A program made the position numbers and the translations under genes. From Nitrospina sp. (GTDB lineage Bacteria > Nitrospinota > Nitrospinia > Nitrospinales > VA-1), in assembly GCA_018647025.1 (NCBI GenBank), contig JABGTQ010000223.1, positions 1-8,252 on the forward strand: 8,252 bases of DNA. The letters run 5' to 3'. Each line of letters opens with the position of its first letter. Position 1 is the stretch's first letter. Shown here one piece after another: positions 7,368 through 8,252 of this stretch. Under the pieces are notes generated by a model. It did no database searches, was not told the origin of the DNA, and worked only from the letters and a program-made list of their open reading frames with translations.

Positions 7368-7379
7368 TTTTATTTAATT

Positions 7380-8252
7380 ATGTCAGATCAAGATTTACAG
7401 GTCAGTGTTATTACTGAATTAAAAACCGTAATGGATCCAGATTTACACAAGGATATTGTAACCCTAGGGTTTGTGAAAAATATGAATGTTGAGGATGGTA
7501 AAGTTAAATTTCAGGTCGAACTGACCACCCCAGCATGTCCTGTTAAAGAAGAGCTAAAAACCGAATGTGAAACAAAGGTTAGTGCAATAAAAGGAGTAAA
7601 GAGTGTTGCCGTGGAAATGACAGCAGTTGTTCGAGCTGCAGAGCATAGCCAGCCAATTTTAACAGATGTTAAGAATATTATTGCAGTGGCTAGCGGTAAA
7701 GGAGGAGTAGGTAAGTCGACAGTCAGCGCTAATTTAGCTATGGCTTTACAGATGAGTGGAGCAAAGGTAGGGCTGATGGATGCAGATATTTATGGCCCTA
7801 GTATACCTCAGATGTTGGGAATCCCTATTACACCACCTAAAGGCGGTGCTGATAATAAGTTTTATCCTCATGAGCAATACGGAATTAAAGTCGTCTCAGC
7901 GGCGTTTCTACAGAAAGAGGGTGTACCTCTTATGCTAAGAGGACCGATGTTAGGTGGAATCATCCAACAATTTTTGCAGAATGTTGAGTGGGGCGAACTT
8001 GATTATCTGGTGATTGATCTTCCTCCCGGAACAGGTGATGTTCAGCTTACGCTTACTCAGAGAGCTCCGATTTCTGGTGCTGTGGTTGTAACGACACCAC
8101 AGGAAGTTAGCTTGATTGACGCAGCAAAGGGAGTAAAAATGTTTGAAACTGTAAAAGTTCCTCTTTTAGGAATTGTTGAAAATATGAGCCATTTTATCTG
8201 TGATGGCTGTGATAAAAAACACTATATTTTTAAATCTGGTGGTGGAAATGCA
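7380..8252 (+). CDS. mrp: Mrp/ApbC-family Fe-S cluster carrier ATPase, 3'-truncated
   Basis: The 291 residues present are the N-terminal and central parts of an Mrp/NBP35-type P-loop ATPase, a cytosolic homodimer that binds a bridging Fe-S cluster and passes it to apoproteins. Residues 1 to about 80 form a MIP18/DUF59 domain (DPDLHKDIVTLGFV, then TTPACPVK). The deviant Walker A is SGKGGVGKST, with signature Lys107 and P-loop Lys112. MDADIYGPS follows as Walker A', and then RGPML, WGELDYLVIDLPPGTGD (Walker B/switch II region) and TTPQEVSLIDAAKG. The cluster-binding CxxC is present as Cys274 and Cys277 in ENMSHFICDGC. The frame is intact to the window edge; roughly 70-80 residues should be missing given the usual family length. 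ATG 7380 gives exactly the expected N-terminus and has a good ribosome site. It diverges from parC and has no evident functional tie to it. Confidence 0.95.
   Translation, partial: MSDQDLQVSVITELKTVMDPDLHKDIVTLGFVKNMNVEDGKVKFQVELTTPACPVKEELKTECETKVSAIKGVKSVAVEMTAVVRAAEHSQPILTDVKNIIAVASGKGGVGKSTVSANLAMALQMSGAKVGLMDADIYGPSIPQMLGIPITPPKGGADNKFYPHEQYGIKVVSAAFLQKEGVPLMLRGPMLGGIIQQFLQNVEWGELDYLVIDLPPGTGDVQLTLTQRAPISGAVVVTTPQEVSLIDAAKGVKMFETVKVPLLGIVENMSHFICDGCDKKHYIFKSGGGNA

Larger units (their letters stand above)
6930..7379. other. Divergent intergenic region between parC and mrp
   Basis: These 450 bases hold no convincing protein gene, tRNA, rRNA or CRISPR repeat on either strand. The region must contain the promoters for leftward parC-parE and rightward mrp. 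It is very AT-rich except for a purine/G-rich patch around 7196-7218. Individual elements (candidate promoters, a mini-ORF with a ribosome site, a terminator-like hairpin, inverted repeats and a direct repeat) are listed separately. It is longer than the other gaps in this compact window (14 to 39 bases), so it probably has a job beyond two simple promoters, or it is a decayed gene; I cannot tell which. Confidence 0.8.

Noticed and set aside
6930..7379. tRNA, 6S-like RNA, riboswitch or CRISPR in the divergent gap.
   Set aside because: I find no cloverleaf with a T-loop GTTCRA, no long near-continuous hairpin and no regularly spaced repeats; a covariance-model search would be needed to exclude weaker families.

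Overview
The window is an AT-rich bacterial chromosome segment made of housekeeping genes, with no phage, transposon, CRISPR or defence signature. Five genes are visible. On the + strand are the 3' two thirds of topA (DNA topoisomerase I) and a complete trmFO (folate/FAD-dependent tRNA m5U54 methyltransferase). On the - strand, converging on them, are a complete parC and parE (topoisomerase IV subunits A and B), with parC transcribed first. After a 450-base divergent gap comes the 5' part of an mrp/apbC-type Fe-S carrier ATPase on the + strand, cut by the window end.

Layout: 1-1352 topA (5' truncated just after the active-site Tyr region); 1369-2694 trmFO, 16 bases behind topA and very likely in the same operon; 2695-2733 a short convergent gap with only weak hairpins; 2734-4623 (-) parE; 4638-6929 (-) parC, 14 bases from parE and surely co-transcribed; 6930-7379 a divergent, very AT-rich gap with candidate promoters, a tiny ribosome-site-plus-ORF, a terminator-like hairpin and small inverted repeats; 7380-8252 mrp (3' truncated).

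How they work together: TopA relaxes negative supercoils, and topoisomerase IV (ParC2ParE2) decatenates daughter chromosomes and removes positive supercoils. Three chromosome-topology genes therefore lie within 7 kb, arranged convergently. TrmFO makes the T-loop ribothymidine of tRNA, and topA-trmFO adjacency is familiar from Firmicutes and several Gram-negative groups. Mrp carries and delivers Fe-S clusters and has no evident functional link to the others.

Organism: use of TrmFO instead of TrmA argues against a typical gamma- or beta-proteobacterium. The adjacent parC-parE pair, TopA with four zinc ribbons and low GC fit a free-living or host-associated bacterium outside those groups. I cannot place it in a phylum from the sequence alone. 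The coding regions look ordinary and intact. The only part with unexplained structure is the parC/mrp divergent gap, and what I see there is suggestive only.
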